DNA from: Streptomyces cylindrosporus
Lineage (GTDB): Bacteria; Actinomycetota; Actinomycetes; Streptomycetales; Streptomycetaceae
NCBI RefSeq assembly: GCF_022698165.1
Contig: NZ_JALDAY010000010.1
Span: 406,064-470,063, forward strand
Length of the DNA stretch: 64,000 nucleotides
Direction: 5' to 3'
Part shown: positions 14,811 to 22,781 of the stretch, piece by piece
Position numbering within the stretch: the stretch's first letter is position 1
Layout: each line of letters begins with the position of its first letter
Position numbers and translations under genes: made by a program
The notes under the pieces: generated by a model
Database searches by the model: none
What the model was told of the DNA's origin: nothing
The model's input: the letters and a program-made list of their open reading frames with translations, nothing else

Positions 14811-15866
14811 GTGACCCCCACCCCCTTGCTCACCGACCTCACCGCCCGAGTCAAGGCCAAGGCCCACTCCCGCACCACTCCCTGCCCCTGCGCCACCCCC
14901 GGTTCACCCGCCCCCCGCACCACCCTCGCCGACCGCCCCGACGCCACGGTCGTCCGCCACGCGGACACGGTCGCCAAGGCCCACGCCCCCGGCACCCCCC
15001 TCACCGACCTCACCCTCCGCCTCGCCACGGCCACCCACCTCCCCGGCATCCTCCTGTCCCCACTCACCCCGATCCCGGTCGACCTGCACGGCCGCCAGGT
15101 GACCTTCTGGCCCTACGGCACCCCCGTCGACCCCGACGCCCCGGACGCCGCCCCCTGGGAAGCCGCCGGCACCCTCCTGGCCCACCTCCACCGAACACCC
15201 ACCTCCACCCTCCCCTCCCTCTTCAGGCCCACCCTCAGCCCCGCCACCACCACACCCCCACCCACCACCACACCCCCACCCACCACCTCGCCTTCCCCCG
15301 CCCTACCCCCCATGCGCGGCCCCGCCAAAGCAGCCCAAGCCATCGCCCGCCTCACCGCCTCCGCCACCGCCGCCGACCACCCCGCCGCACAACCCGTCCT
15401 CCACGCCTGGCGCACCCTCCCCGCCTGGGCCCGAGCCGAGGCGCCCATGCCGGACACCAGCACCCTCTGCCACGGCGACCTGCACCTCGGCCAGCTCGTC
15501 CGGCATCCCGCCCCCGACGGCCCCTGGCTGCTCATCGACGTCGACGACCTCGGTACCGGCGTCCCCGCCTGGGACCTCGCCCGCCCCGCCGCCTGGTACG
15601 CCTGCGGACTCCTCCACCCCGACGAGTGGACCCGCTTCCTCACCGCCTACCGCGCCGCCGCCGGCCCGGCCGTCCCCGCCGACGGCGACCCCTGGCCCGC
15701 CCTGGACGTCCCGGCCCGCGCCCTCACCGTGCAGACCGCCGCCCGCGCGATCACCAAGGCCACGGCGGAGAACCGCGACCTCGACGAGATCGAGATGTCC
15801 ATGATCGATGCATGTGCCCGAATGAGTTCCCTCCCACCGGAGTTGGCGCCGGATTTCCCGAAGTAG
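14811..15866 (+). CDS. Aminoglycoside phosphotransferase-like kinase-fold protein
   Basis: The 351-aa protein has the APH/choline-kinase catalytic loop CHGDLHLGQLV (near residue 222) and the metal-binding LIDVDDLGTGVPAWDLA (near 242). The usual Asn of HxDxxxxN is replaced by Gln. The N-terminal lobe is poorly conserved, and a Pro/Thr-rich insertion encoded by ACCACCC-type repeats (about 15240-15300) separates the lobes. GTG follows AGGGAG. The substrate is unknown; resistance should not be assumed. Confidence 0.8.
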   Translation: MTPTPLLTDLTARVKAKAHSRTTPCPCATPGSPAPRTTLADRPDATVVRHADTVAKAHAPGTPLTDLTLRLATATHLPGILLSPLTPIPVDLHGRQVTFWPYGTPVDPDAPDAAPWEAAGTLLAHLHRTPTSTLPSLFRPTLSPATTTPPPTTTPPPTTSPSPALPPMRGPAKAAQAIARLTASATAADHPAAQPVLHAWRTLPAWARAEAPMPDTSTLCHGDLHLGQLVRHPAPDGPWLLIDVDDLGTGVPAWDLARPAAWYACGLLHPDEWTRFLTAYRAAAGPAVPADGDPWPALDVPARALTVQTAARAITKATAENRDLDEIEMSMIDACARMSSLPPELAPDFPK

Positions 15867-15947
15867 GGTGCAACCGACCGCAGCCGGGATGGAGTCTGTC
15901 CTGGCGGAACGCGAAGCAGGACCGACGGGCTAGGAGTTGAGCCGACG

Positions 15948-16253
15948 ATGCAGTGTCCGAAGTGTCACGCGCCGATGCACACGTACAACCGCAACGGTGT
16001 CCAGATCGAGCAGTGCAGCGGCTGCCGCGGGATCTTCCTCGACTACGGCGAGCTGGAGGCGCTGACCCGCCTGGAGTCCCAGTGGCAGCAGCCCGGGCCG
16101 CCGCCCCCGGGCGTCCCGCAGGCCTACCCCGCCCCGCCCGCGCCCGCCTGGGGCGCCCCGCACGGCGGCGGCCACGGCGGTGGTCACTACGGCGGCCACC
16201 ACGGCGGTCACCACCGCCACAAGAGCTTCGGCCACATGCTGTTCTCCAGCTGA
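15948..16253 (+). CDS. TFIIB-type zinc-ribbon protein
   Basis: The 101-aa protein begins with a zinc ribbon (CPKCHAPM, then CSGCRGIFLDYGELE), the zf-TFIIB family pattern with four Cys ligands. A Pro-rich linker and a Gly/His-rich tail (GGHYGGHHGGHHRHK) follow and could bind additional metal. Probably a small cytoplasmic nucleic-acid or metal-binding protein. ATG is preceded by GGAGTTGAGCCGACG. Confidence 0.82.
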   Translation: MQCPKCHAPMHTYNRNGVQIEQCSGCRGIFLDYGELEALTRLESQWQQPGPPPPGVPQAYPAPPAPAWGAPHGGGHGGGHYGGHHGGHHRHKSFGHMLFSS

Positions 16254-16263
16254 CGGCACACGA

Positions 16264-16300
16264 CGAAGCCCCCGACCGTACGAGACGGCCGGGGGCTTCG
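16264..16300. terminator. Bidirectional terminator between zinc-ribbon gene and tRNA cluster
   Basis: CGAAGCCCCCG and CGGGGGCTTCG form a long stem with one A-C mismatch near a 5-nt loop. It lies between the plus-strand gene and the 3' end of the minus-strand tRNA operon. Confidence 0.75.
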
Positions 16301-16305
16301 GCTGG

Positions 16306-16377
16306 TGCGCGATACTGGGATTGAACCAGTGACCTCTTCCGTGTCAGGGAAGCGCTCTCCCGCTGAGCTAATCGCGC
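16306..16377 (-). tRNA. tRNA-Val(GAC), copy 1
   Basis: A 72-nt cloverleaf: acceptor GCGCGAT/ATCGCGC, anticodon loop CTGACAC (anticodon GAC, reads GUC), T-loop TTCAATC. CCA is encoded (TGG on the plus strand at 16303-16305). Last gene of a five-tRNA minus-strand operon. Confidence 0.95.
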
Positions 16378-16408
16378 GGGAACCACGATCAAGATCGTGT
16401 GTACTGCG

Positions 16409-16480
16409 TGCGCGATACTGGGATTGAACCAGTGACCTCTTCCGTGTCAGGGAAGCGCTCTCCCGCTGAGCTAATCGCGC
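16409..16480 (-). tRNA. tRNA-Val(GAC), copy 2
   Basis: Body identical to copy 1 (acceptor GCGCGAT, anticodon GAC), but CCA is not encoded. The 31-nt spacer to copy 1 contains an inverted ACGATCAAGATCGT. Confidence 0.95.
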
Positions 16481-16503
16481 GGGTCGAAGCCTTGCGGCTC
16501 CAG

Positions 16504-16575
16504 TGGACGATACTGGGATTGAACCAGTGACCTCTTCCGTGTCAGGGAAGCGCTCTCCCGCTGAGCTAATCGTCC
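16504..16575 (-). tRNA. tRNA-Val(GAC), copy 3 with different acceptor stem
   Basis: Same D-arm, anticodon and T-arm as copies 1 and 2, but the acceptor stem is GGACGAT/ATCGTCC, with paired changes on both sides. CCA is not encoded. Confidence 0.95.
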
Positions 16576-16579
16576 TTGG

Positions 16580-16650
16580 AGGTGGAGACGGGATTTGAAC
16601 CCGTGTAGACGGCTTTGCAGGCCGTTGCCTCGCCTCTCGGCCACTCCACC
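16580..16650 (-). tRNA. tRNA-Cys(GCA)
   Basis: A 71-nt cloverleaf: acceptor GGTGGAG/CTCCACC, anticodon loop containing GCA, discriminator U as expected for Cys. CCA is encoded (plus-strand TGG at 16577-16579). Confidence 0.95.
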
Positions 16651-16689
16651 AGGAGTGAGGGGTTCGGGATGATCCCCCTTGCTCTTCCG

Positions 16690-16762
16690 AGCGAACGACG
16701 AGGTTCGAACTCGCGACCTCAACCTTGGCAAGGTTGCGCTCTACCAACTGAGCTACGTTCGC
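16690..16762 (-). tRNA. tRNA-Gly(GCC)
   Basis: A 73-nt cloverleaf: acceptor GCGAACG/CGTTCGC, anticodon GCC, T-loop TTCGAAC, discriminator U. CCA is not encoded. First gene of the minus-strand tRNA operon. Confidence 0.95.
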
Positions 16763-16803
16763 CTGTCTTTCCGATCCGCTTGCGCGTCCCGGCGACGTGT
16801 TGA

Positions 16804-16831
16804 ACTCTAGCGGATTCCGGGGCCAGTACAA
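16804..16831 (-). promoter_or_regulatory. Promoter of the Gly-Cys-Val-Val-Val tRNA operon
   Basis: On the minus strand, TTGTAC (plus 16826-16831), a 16-nt spacer and TAGAGT (plus 16804-16809). The start would fall near 16797, about 35 nt before tRNA-Gly. Confidence 0.6.
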
Positions 16832-16927
16832 AAACGCGTTTGCGCAGCGTGCTGCCCTGCGCCTGCTCACGGGCGTGGCCAGGGCGTCCGTGGGGACACG
16901 TCGAGGTCACCTTTCGGACACCCGCCA

Positions 16928-16933
16928 TAGACT
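16928..16933 (+). promoter_or_regulatory. -10 box placing a leaderless start at pabB-like gene
   Basis: TAGACT ends 7 nt before the GTG start codon. The -35 (GGTCAC at 16905-16910) is poor. Confidence 0.4.
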
Positions 16934-16940
16934 CGACCGC

Positions 16941-18068
16941 GTGCACGACCTCCCTCCCCTCGCCCGCTTCGGCACCCGCGTCGCCACCGGCCTCCTCGAC
17001 GTCACCAGCGACCCCGCGGCCCTGGACTCCACCGGCTTCTGGGCCGTCGCCGCCGACTTCGAGGGCCGTCTGACCTGCGCCCGCTTCCGGGACGTACGGG
17101 AAGAACCCGTGCCCGCGCCGGTGCCGGGGAAGTGGCAGGGGCCCGCCGCCGGTGACTGGACGTCGTCCCTCGACCGCGCCGCGTACACGGACGGCGTGCG
17201 CCGGATCCGGGAGCACATCGCGGCCGGCGAGGTCTACCAGGCGAACCTCTGCCGGGTGCTCGCCGCCCCGGTGGCACCGGACGCCGACGTGGACGCCCTC
17301 ACCGCGCTGCTCGCCCGCGGCAACCCGGCGCCGTACGCAGGAACGATCCGGCTGCCCGGGCACGGCGTCGAGCTCGCCACCGCCTCGCCCGAGCTGTTCC
17401 TGCGCCGTGCCGGACGGATCGTCGAGTCCGGGCCGATCAAGGGCACCGGGCGCACCGAGGCCGATCTGCTGGAGAAGGACTACGCCGAGAACGTGATGAT
17501 CGTGGACCTGGTCCGCAACGACATCGGGCGCGTCTGCGCCACCGGCAGCGTCACCGTGCCCGACCTGTGCGCCGTCGAGAAGCACCCCGGGCTCGTCCAC
17601 CTCGTCTCCACGGTCCGCGGCGAGTTGCGCGCCGGCGCCGGCTGGCCCGAGCTGCTCGACGCGGCCTTCCCGCCCGGCTCGGTCACCGGCGCGCCCAAGT
17701 CGAGCGCGCTGCGGATCATCGACGCCCTGGAGACGGCACCGCGCGGCCCGTACTGCGGCGGCATCGGCTGGGTCGACGCCGACCGCGGAACCGGCGAGCT
17801 GGCGGTCGGCATCCGTACGTTCTGGATCGACCGCGCGGCCGGGGAGCTCCGCTTCGGCACCGGCGCGGGCATCACCTGGGGCTCCGACCCCGAGGCGGAG
17901 TGGCGGGAGACCGAGCTGAAGGCGGCCCGACTGCTCGCGGTAGCGTCGGGCACGTACGAGTGGTGTGCGGAGGGACCGGCAGGGGGCTGTGCCGACCCGA
18001 GGACCGACCCTCGGACCCCCGGCCACCACGACGCCCCCGGCGCAGAGTTGCGAGGACCAGAACAGTGA
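16941..18068 (+). CDS. pabB: Chorismate-binding enzyme, aminodeoxychorismate synthase component I (PabB-like)
   Basis: The 375-aa protein has the chorismate-utilising fold from about residue 80, with GEVYQANLCRV, VESGPIKGTGRTE, DLVRNDIGRVC, the HLVSTVRGEL region and PPGSVTGAPK. It should aminate chorismate to aminodeoxychorismate for folate, using ammonia from a PabA-type glutaminase that is not encoded nearby. The TrpE-like N-terminal subdomain is short. The GTG start has no Shine-Dalgarno. Its stop overlaps the adjacent pabC-like gene (GTGA), which supports PabB over anthranilate synthase. Confidence 0.86.
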   Translation: MHDLPPLARFGTRVATGLLDVTSDPAALDSTGFWAVAADFEGRLTCARFRDVREEPVPAPVPGKWQGPAAGDWTSSLDRAAYTDGVRRIREHIAAGEVYQANLCRVLAAPVAPDADVDALTALLARGNPAPYAGTIRLPGHGVELATASPELFLRRAGRIVESGPIKGTGRTEADLLEKDYAENVMIVDLVRNDIGRVCATGSVTVPDLCAVEKHPGLVHLVSTVRGELRAGAGWPELLDAAFPPGSVTGAPKSSALRIIDALETAPRGPYCGGIGWVDADRGTGELAVGIRTFWIDRAAGELRFGTGAGITWGSDPEAEWRETELKAARLLAVASGTYEWCAEGPAGGCADPRTDPRTPGHHDAPGAELRGPEQ

Positions 18069-18886
18069 AGCTTTGGCTCGACGGCGGGCTGCAGGACATC
18101 GAGTCCGCCCGCGTCTCCGTCTTCGACCACGGACTGACCGTGGGCGACGGCATCTTCGAGACGGTGAAGGCGACCGACGGGAAGCCGTTCGCGCTGACCC
18201 GGCACCTGGACCGGCTGACCCGCTCCGCGCGCGGCCTCGGCCTGCCCGACCCGGACCACGACGAGGTCCGCCGCGCCTGCGCCGCCGTCCTGGCGGCCAA
18301 CCCGATGCCGCTCGGCCGGCTGCGCATCACCTACACCGGCGGCCACGGCCCCCTCGGCTCGGACCGCGGCGAGCACGGCCCGACCCTCGTGGTCGCGCTC
18401 GGCGAGACCACCCGCCGCCCCGACTCGACCGCCGTCATCACGGTCCCGTGGACCCGCAACGAACGCGGTGCCCTCACCGGCCTGAAGACCACCTCGTACG
18501 CCGAGAACGTCGTCGCTCTCGCCCGCGCCCACCAACACGGCGCCTCCGAGGCCCTGTTCGCCAACACGGTCGGGCAGCTCTGCGAGGGCACCGGCTCCAA
18601 CGTCTTCGTCGTCCTCGACGGCGAGATCCACACCCCGCCGGTCGCCTCCGGCTGCCTCGCGGGCATCACGCGCGCGCTGACGGTCGAGTGGACCGGCGCC
18701 AAGGAGACCGATCTGCCGCTGGACGTCCTGGAGCGGGCGGACGAGGTCTTCCTCACCTCCACCCTGCGGGACGTCCAGGCGGTCCACCGCGTCGACGACC
18801 GCGAACTGCCGGGCGCGCCGGGACCGGTGACCGCGAAGGCGATGCGGATCTTCGGCGAGCGCTCCGGCGACGACCTGGATCCGTGA
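18065..18886 (+). CDS. pabC: Aminodeoxychorismate lyase / class IV aminotransferase (PabC-like)
   Basis: The 273-aa fold-type IV PLP enzyme has RVSVFDHGLTVGDGIFET near residue 16, the presumed PLP Lys in GLKTTSYAENV (near 141), and EGTGSNVFVV (near 177). It probably cleaves aminodeoxychorismate to p-aminobenzoate and pyruvate. The class also includes branched-chain and D-amino-acid aminotransferases, but coupling to the chorismate gene by a 4-nt overlap favours folate synthesis. Confidence 0.85.
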   Translation: MKLWLDGGLQDIESARVSVFDHGLTVGDGIFETVKATDGKPFALTRHLDRLTRSARGLGLPDPDHDEVRRACAAVLAANPMPLGRLRITYTGGHGPLGSDRGEHGPTLVVALGETTRRPDSTAVITVPWTRNERGALTGLKTTSYAENVVALARAHQHGASEALFANTVGQLCEGTGSNVFVVLDGEIHTPPVASGCLAGITRALTVEWTGAKETDLPLDVLERADEVFLTSTLRDVQAVHRVDDRELPGAPGPVTAKAMRIFGERSGDDLDP

Positions 18887-18904
18887 GAACCGGCCGATAT
18901 TTGG

Positions 18905-18933
18905 CTGACACGGGCGGGCACGGCGGGTAGAAC
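18905..18933 (+). promoter_or_regulatory. Sigma-70-type promoter giving a leaderless mRNA
   Basis: CTGACA (18905-18910), a 17-nt spacer and TAGAAC (18928-18933). The ATG begins 8 nt later, at the expected +1. Confidence 0.6.
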
Positions 18934-18940
18934 ACCCCTG

Positions 18941-19765
18941 ATGACGACGACCCTGCGGCCGACCGAGCCGCTCCAGCACAACACCGACGGGACGCAGTCG
19001 CGCCGCTACCAAGTGTGCGTGAACAGCCGTCCCGTGGGCGGGATACACCTCTCCACACACCCCGAGTACGGCCTGGGCGTGGCCCGTCTCGCCGAGCTGT
19101 ACATCGAGGAGCCGGACCGCGGTCGGGGCCGCGGCACGGTGGCCGCGCTCGCCGCCGAGGAGGTCGTACGGGGCTGGGGCTGCCGGCGCATCGAGGTGTC
19201 CGTGCCCGGTGGCGCCGAGGCCGCCCTCCGGCTCGCCACGGCGCTCGGGTACGTCCGGCGCAGCCGCAACATGGCCAAGCGGCTGGACGGGCCCGCGCCC
19301 GCACTGCCGGCAGGGAGCGTCGCCCGGCCCATGACCGAGGCCGAGTTCGGGCCCTGGCTGAAGGAGGACGAGGCCCGCTTCGCGCGGAGTCTGATCGACC
19401 GCGGCGTGCCCGAGGCCGAGGCGCACGCCAAGGCGAAGCAGGAGCAGGAGCGGTGGCTGCCGCACGGTCTGGCGACCGAGGACACGCTGATCAGCGTCCT
19501 GGAGCACGAGGGCGAACGGGCCGGCACCCTGTGGCTGGGGCTGTGGCCCGAGATGGCGTACGTGCTCAACGTCGAGGTGGACGAGGGACACCGGGGGCGC
19601 GGCCACGGCCGTACGCTGATGCTCCTGGCGGAGGCCCAGGGCGTCGAGGGCGGCAAGGACCGCATCGGCCTGCACGTCTTCGCGGACAACACCCCCGCCG
19701 AACGGCTCTACGAGTCCCTCGGCTACGAGACCACCGACCACAACCTCTTCAAGGAACTGCTCTGA
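18941..19765 (+). CDS. Tandem-domain GNAT acetyltransferase
   Basis: The 274-aa protein holds two GNAT-like halves. The first (about 20-115) has LAELYIEEPDRGRGRGTVAA and the second (about 125-274) has LNVEVDEGHRGRGHGRTLM with ENTP-like DNTPAERLYESLGYE near the end. Both have an R/QxxGxG-like acetyl-CoA loop; in comparable tandem proteins often only one domain is active. The substrate is unknown. There is no Shine-Dalgarno, consistent with the leaderless promoter. Confidence 0.85.
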   Translation: MTTTLRPTEPLQHNTDGTQSRRYQVCVNSRPVGGIHLSTHPEYGLGVARLAELYIEEPDRGRGRGTVAALAAEEVVRGWGCRRIEVSVPGGAEAALRLATALGYVRRSRNMAKRLDGPAPALPAGSVARPMTEAEFGPWLKEDEARFARSLIDRGVPEAEAHAKAKQEQERWLPHGLATEDTLISVLEHEGERAGTLWLGLWPEMAYVLNVEVDEGHRGRGHGRTLMLLAEAQGVEGGKDRIGLHVFADNTPAERLYESLGYETTDHNLFKELL

Positions 19766-19768
19766 GGC

Positions 19769-20290
19769 TCAGGCCCCTTCGGCCAGCAGCCGGTCGGCGA
19801 TCTCCTCGATCCGCTCCCGCAGCCCCTCCTGGCTCTTGCCGCCGTCGAGGCGCTCCCCGCCGATGACGTACGTCGGCGTCCCGGTCACGCCGATGGCCTT
19901 GCCCTCGGCCTGGTCGGCGTCGACGATCAGGATGTGCCGGCCGTCGATCAGGGCGGTGTCGAACTCGTCGGCGTCCAGCCCGAGTTCGCCGGCGACCTCG
20001 ACCAGGAAGGGCTCTCCCTTACGGTCCAGCTCCTCGACCCGGCCGAGCACGGCCTCGACGTACTCCCAGCCCCTGCCCTGCTCGAAGGCCTCCTCGGCGG
20101 CCTGCGCGGCGGCGAAGGCGTGCTTGTGCTTCTCCAGCGGGAAGTGCCGCAGGCGCAGTTCCAGCCGGTCGCCGTAGCGGGCGCGCAGGGCGCCGAGGTC
20201 GGCCAGGGCGCTGCGGCAGTCGGGGCACTGGAGTTCGCACCAGACGTCGAGGACGGGCGCGGCGGCGGGCACGGGGGAGGAGTCGCTCAT
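19769..20290 (-). CDS. DsbA-family thioredoxin-fold protein (CPDC)
   Basis: The 173-aa protein has an N-terminal CPDC redox motif (WCELQCPDC near residue 18), a helical insertion and the cis-Pro region GVTGTPTYVIGG near 140. No signal peptide is visible, so it is probably cytosolic, like FrnE/2-hydroxychromene-isomerase-type DsbA relatives. Role: disulfide exchange or reduction under stress. Convergent to the GNAT gene with 3 nt between stop codons. Confidence 0.85.
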   Translation of the reverse strand: MSDSSPVPAAAPVLDVWCELQCPDCRSALADLGALRARYGDRLELRLRHFPLEKHKHAFAAAQAAEEAFEQGRGWEYVEAVLGRVEELDRKGEPFLVEVAGELGLDADEFDTALIDGRHILIVDADQAEGKAIGVTGTPTYVIGGERLDGGKSQEGLRERIEEIADRLLAEGA

Positions 20291-20554
20291 GCGGTCAGTG
20301 TCCCAGGTCGGGAGCGGGTGACCCAATCGGAGGTCACGGGGGCCGGACCGGCACACCGCCGCGACGACCCGCGCCCGCGACCCTGATCCACACCCAGGGG
20401 TGGGCACCGGGCCGGCACCTGCGGAGGAGCCGACCCGGAGATGTCCCTGATGTCCGCCCGAGGCATGGCCCGTCGGGGCCTGGGCGGTGCAGGATGGAAG
20501 GGACGAAAAGTGCCCTGCTCGGCGAGGACTGCCTAGGACTGCCTGGAGGACCGG

Positions 20555-20998
20555 ATGATTGCCGAGACCGTCTGTTCCGCCGCCGCCGCGGCCGGCCTGG
20601 GCATCGCGGCGGTCACGGCGTACCGCAAGCGGTTCCTCGCGGCCGCCCGCCTGGCCGCCTACTCGCTGGTGCCGCTCGGCCTGGTGATGACCGGGACCGT
20701 GCAGTGGCTGGCGGACACCGCCTTCAGTCCGACGGCGTGGGCGGGCTTCGGCGTGCTCGGCGCGGCCTGGCTGCTGTTCTCCAGCACGCGCGCGGTGGAG
20801 CGCCGTCGCGGCGGCACCCGCAAGGAGCGCCGGGAGGCCAAGGCCGCGGCGCAACGCGGCGCGGTGGCCCCGACGGCGTCGGCGCCCTCGCTCGGCCCGG
20901 GCACCCGCCCGGCGGCCCGGCCCGCGACCGCGCCCCGCTCCGACTCCGCCGAGGACTTCAGCGACATCGAGGCCATCCTGAAGAAGCACGGCATATGA
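20555..20998 (+). CDS. Small integral membrane protein (147 aa)
   Basis: Two or three hydrophobic helices (about 5-22, 32-55 and 62-78) are followed by a basic, disordered tail (RRRGGTRKERREAK) and a C-terminal acidic motif (SAEDFSDIEAILKKHGI) that could be a docking helix. ATG lies behind CTGGAGG, which is preceded by a perfect tandem 10-mer AGGACTGCCT x2 at 20525-20544. No recognised family function. Confidence 0.75.
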   Translation: MIAETVCSAAAAAGLGIAAVTAYRKRFLAAARLAAYSLVPLGLVMTGTVQWLADTAFSPTAWAGFGVLGAAWLLFSSTRAVERRRGGTRKERREAKAAAQRGAVAPTASAPSLGPGTRPAARPATAPRSDSAEDFSDIEAILKKHGI

Positions 20999-21152
20999 CC
21001 GGCGCATGACGACTGAAACGACACAGTGGATCATCGCGCCGCACCGAAGTGATCACGACCCGAACCGGACATCACGGAATTCGGCGAACTCCCGCTCATT
21101 CCGGGCGTGTTGATCGCGCCAGGTGGCCCGTCTGCGCCATCATCGCCGCGAG

Positions 21153-21305
21153 ATGCTGGACACGACACAAGGCGAAACCGCGCCGCCGAAGGACGAGCCG
21201 CGCGGGTGCCTCTTCGCCCTTTCCCAGCCACCGCTGATGATCTTCCTTGCGGTGATCGGGTGTCTGCTGCTCATGGCTGCGCTGCACGATCTGCTGCTGC
21301 TCTGA
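21153..21305 (+). CDS. Small membrane protein (50 aa)
   Basis: A polar N-terminus (MLDTTQGETAPPKDEPRGC) leads to one strongly hydrophobic C-terminal helix (LMIFLAVIGCLLLMAALHDLLLL). A GTG 30 nt upstream would add ten basic residues. Neither start has a strong ribosome site. The tail-anchored layout near the sporulation gene ssgB is suggestive but not evidence of a role. Confidence 0.55.
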   Translation: MLDTTQGETAPPKDEPRGCLFALSQPPLMIFLAVIGCLLLMAALHDLLLL

Positions 21306-21366
21306 GCCGTACCCGTGATCCCCGGCGCCACCCGTCGGGGATCACGACGACGCCGCCCGGGCCGTG

Positions 21367-21927
21367 TCAGCCCGCGGCTTCCTTGCGCCGTGCCCGGTAG
21401 GCGGCCACATGTAGCCGGTTCCCGCAGGTACGGCTGTCGCAGTACCGGCGCGAGCGATTGCGGGACAGGTCGACGAAGGCGCGCCGGCAGTCCGGTGCCT
21501 CGCAGCGGCGCAGCCGCTCCTGCTCCCCGGCGACGACGAAGAAGGCCAGTGCCATCCCGCAGTCGGCCGCCAGATGGTCGGCGACGGAGGCGCCGGGCGC
21601 GAAGTAGTGCACATGCCAGTCGTAGCCGTCGTGGTCGGTGAGGCGGGGCGTGGTGCCCGCCGCGGCGACCAGTTCGTTGATCAGCCCGGCCGCGGTGCGG
21701 GCGTCGGGCGCCGCGAAGACCGAGGCGAACCGCCCGCGGATCTTCCGCACGGCCGACAGGTCGAATTCCGACAGCAGTCCGACATCGCTGACTTCGTGGT
21801 TTTCTACGAAATCCGTCAGAGCAGCGACGTCCGGCAGTCCGTCCGGCGTGGTGTCGTCCTCCGGCGCGGTGTTCACCAGATCCACCACGGTGTCGAGGGC
21901 GCACCGGGTGTCGTGGGTGATCAGCAC
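21367..21927 (-). CDS. CGNR zinc-finger / ABATE-domain regulator
   Basis: The 186-aa protein has an N-terminal alpha-helical ABATE-like domain (about 1-125) and a C-terminal CGNR zinc finger (CEAPDCRRAFVD, then YCDSRTCGNRLHVAAYRAR), which is expected to bind DNA. GTG is chosen because AGGGAG lies 7 nt upstream; extensions further upstream are Arg-rich and unlikely. It lies downstream of ssgB on the same strand, but a strong terminator separates them. Confidence 0.88.
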   Translation of the reverse strand: MLITHDTRCALDTVVDLVNTAPEDDTTPDGLPDVAALTDFVENHEVSDVGLLSEFDLSAVRKIRGRFASVFAAPDARTAAGLINELVAAAGTTPRLTDHDGYDWHVHYFAPGASVADHLAADCGMALAFFVVAGEQERLRRCEAPDCRRAFVDLSRNRSRRYCDSRTCGNRLHVAAYRARRKEAAG

Positions 21928-22053
21928 GTTTCGCTCCCTGGCCTGTGGGTCGGGCGCAAGCCCGCCGATGCTGGCCGATGGTAATTGGTTTCGCCGGAGC
22001 AGGGGCCGATCACGCCGTCGGCGGGATCCGTCCCGGCGCGCGGTGGACGCGGA

Positions 22054-22092
22054 CATGCCGACGCCGTCCCGGTGCGGGACGGCGTCGGCATG
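22054..22092 (-). terminator. Strong terminator between ssgB and the CGNR gene
   Basis: A perfect 17-bp stem (CATGCCGACGCCGTCCC and its complement) encloses a 5-nt loop. In the minus direction it ends ssgB transcription. Confidence 0.8.
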
Positions 22093-22166
22093 TTCCCTAT
22101 GCGGTTGTACCGGCCCGAGCCGTCACCCCGAGTCGACGGCGCCGGGCGGCTTGTGGGGCCTCGCCC

Positions 22167-22580
22167 TCAGCTCTCCGCCAGGATGTGGGAGAGCTCCTGA
22201 TCGAGGTCGAAATGCCGGTGTTCCGTACCGGGGGGCACGGCGGCGTCCGTCCGCTTCAGGAAGGACTCGAGGGCTCGCGCCGGGGCTTCCAGCAGGGCCT
22301 CGCCCTCCGGGGAGCTCAGGGCGATGCACACGACGCCCTGACCGTGGCTGCGCGACGGCCAGACACGGACGTCGCCGGTGCCGGTGGGCCGGTGCAGGCC
22401 TTCCGCGAGGAGGTCGCGGGCGAACACCCACTCGACGGTCTCCTCGGCTCCGGTGTGGAAGGTGGCGTGCACGGCGTAGGGGTCGGCCGTGTCGTACCGC
22501 AGGCCTGCGGGGACAGGCAGGGAGGACTCGCTCGACACAACGAGGCGCAGGTGCAGCTCGCAGCTGACCGTGGTGTTCAT
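22167..22580 (-). CDS. ssgB: Sporulation-specific cell division protein SsgB
   Basis: The 137-aa SsgA-like protein (MNTTVSCELHLRLVVSSE to ELSHILAES) has the exact length of S. coelicolor SsgB. Known role of the family: SsgB positions FtsZ rings at future sporulation septa and is essential for sporulation septation in aerial hyphae. SALP features seen are VPAGLRYDTADPYAVHATF and EWVFARDLLAEGL. ATG follows GAAAGG. The upstream divergent region contains GGGTTT, loosely like the -10 of the stress sigma factors reported for ssgB, but I cannot assign a promoter. Confidence 0.95.
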   Translation of the reverse strand: MNTTVSCELHLRLVVSSESSLPVPAGLRYDTADPYAVHATFHTGAEETVEWVFARDLLAEGLHRPTGTGDVRVWPSRSHGQGVVCIALSSPEGEALLEAPARALESFLKRTDAAVPPGTEHRHFDLDQELSHILAES

Positions 22581-22781
22581 AAGCGCCAGGGCCTTTCGCT
22601 CAGTGTGCGCTCGGGGATTCGCACGTCGGCGAAATCGACATGCCACCTACGGTGCCGTTGTAAACCCCTCTGAGTGTTTTGCGTGTCTTTACGTAACTCT
22701 TCCGGCCGAGGGGCCCTTCGCACCCTACGGCCATTCCGGTGACTGGTTTCCGCTCAGTAAAGTAAGGTAAAGTTTGGCCGT

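Noticed and set aside
15240..15300. ACCACCC repeats as a CRISPR or independent satellite
   Set aside because: They are short, without spacers, and encode the Pro/Thr linker of the phosphotransferase-like protein.
14811..15866. Antibiotic-resistance aminoglycoside phosphotransferase
   Set aside because: The kinase-fold motifs are present, but the catalytic Asn is Gln and the N-lobe is divergent; nothing shows an antibiotic substrate.
22581..22781. WhiG-type promoter (TAAAGTTT) at 22768
   Set aside because: TAAAGTTT matches a -35 of WhiG promoters, but it is only 8 nt from the start codon on the plus strand and has no GCCGATAA at the right distance.
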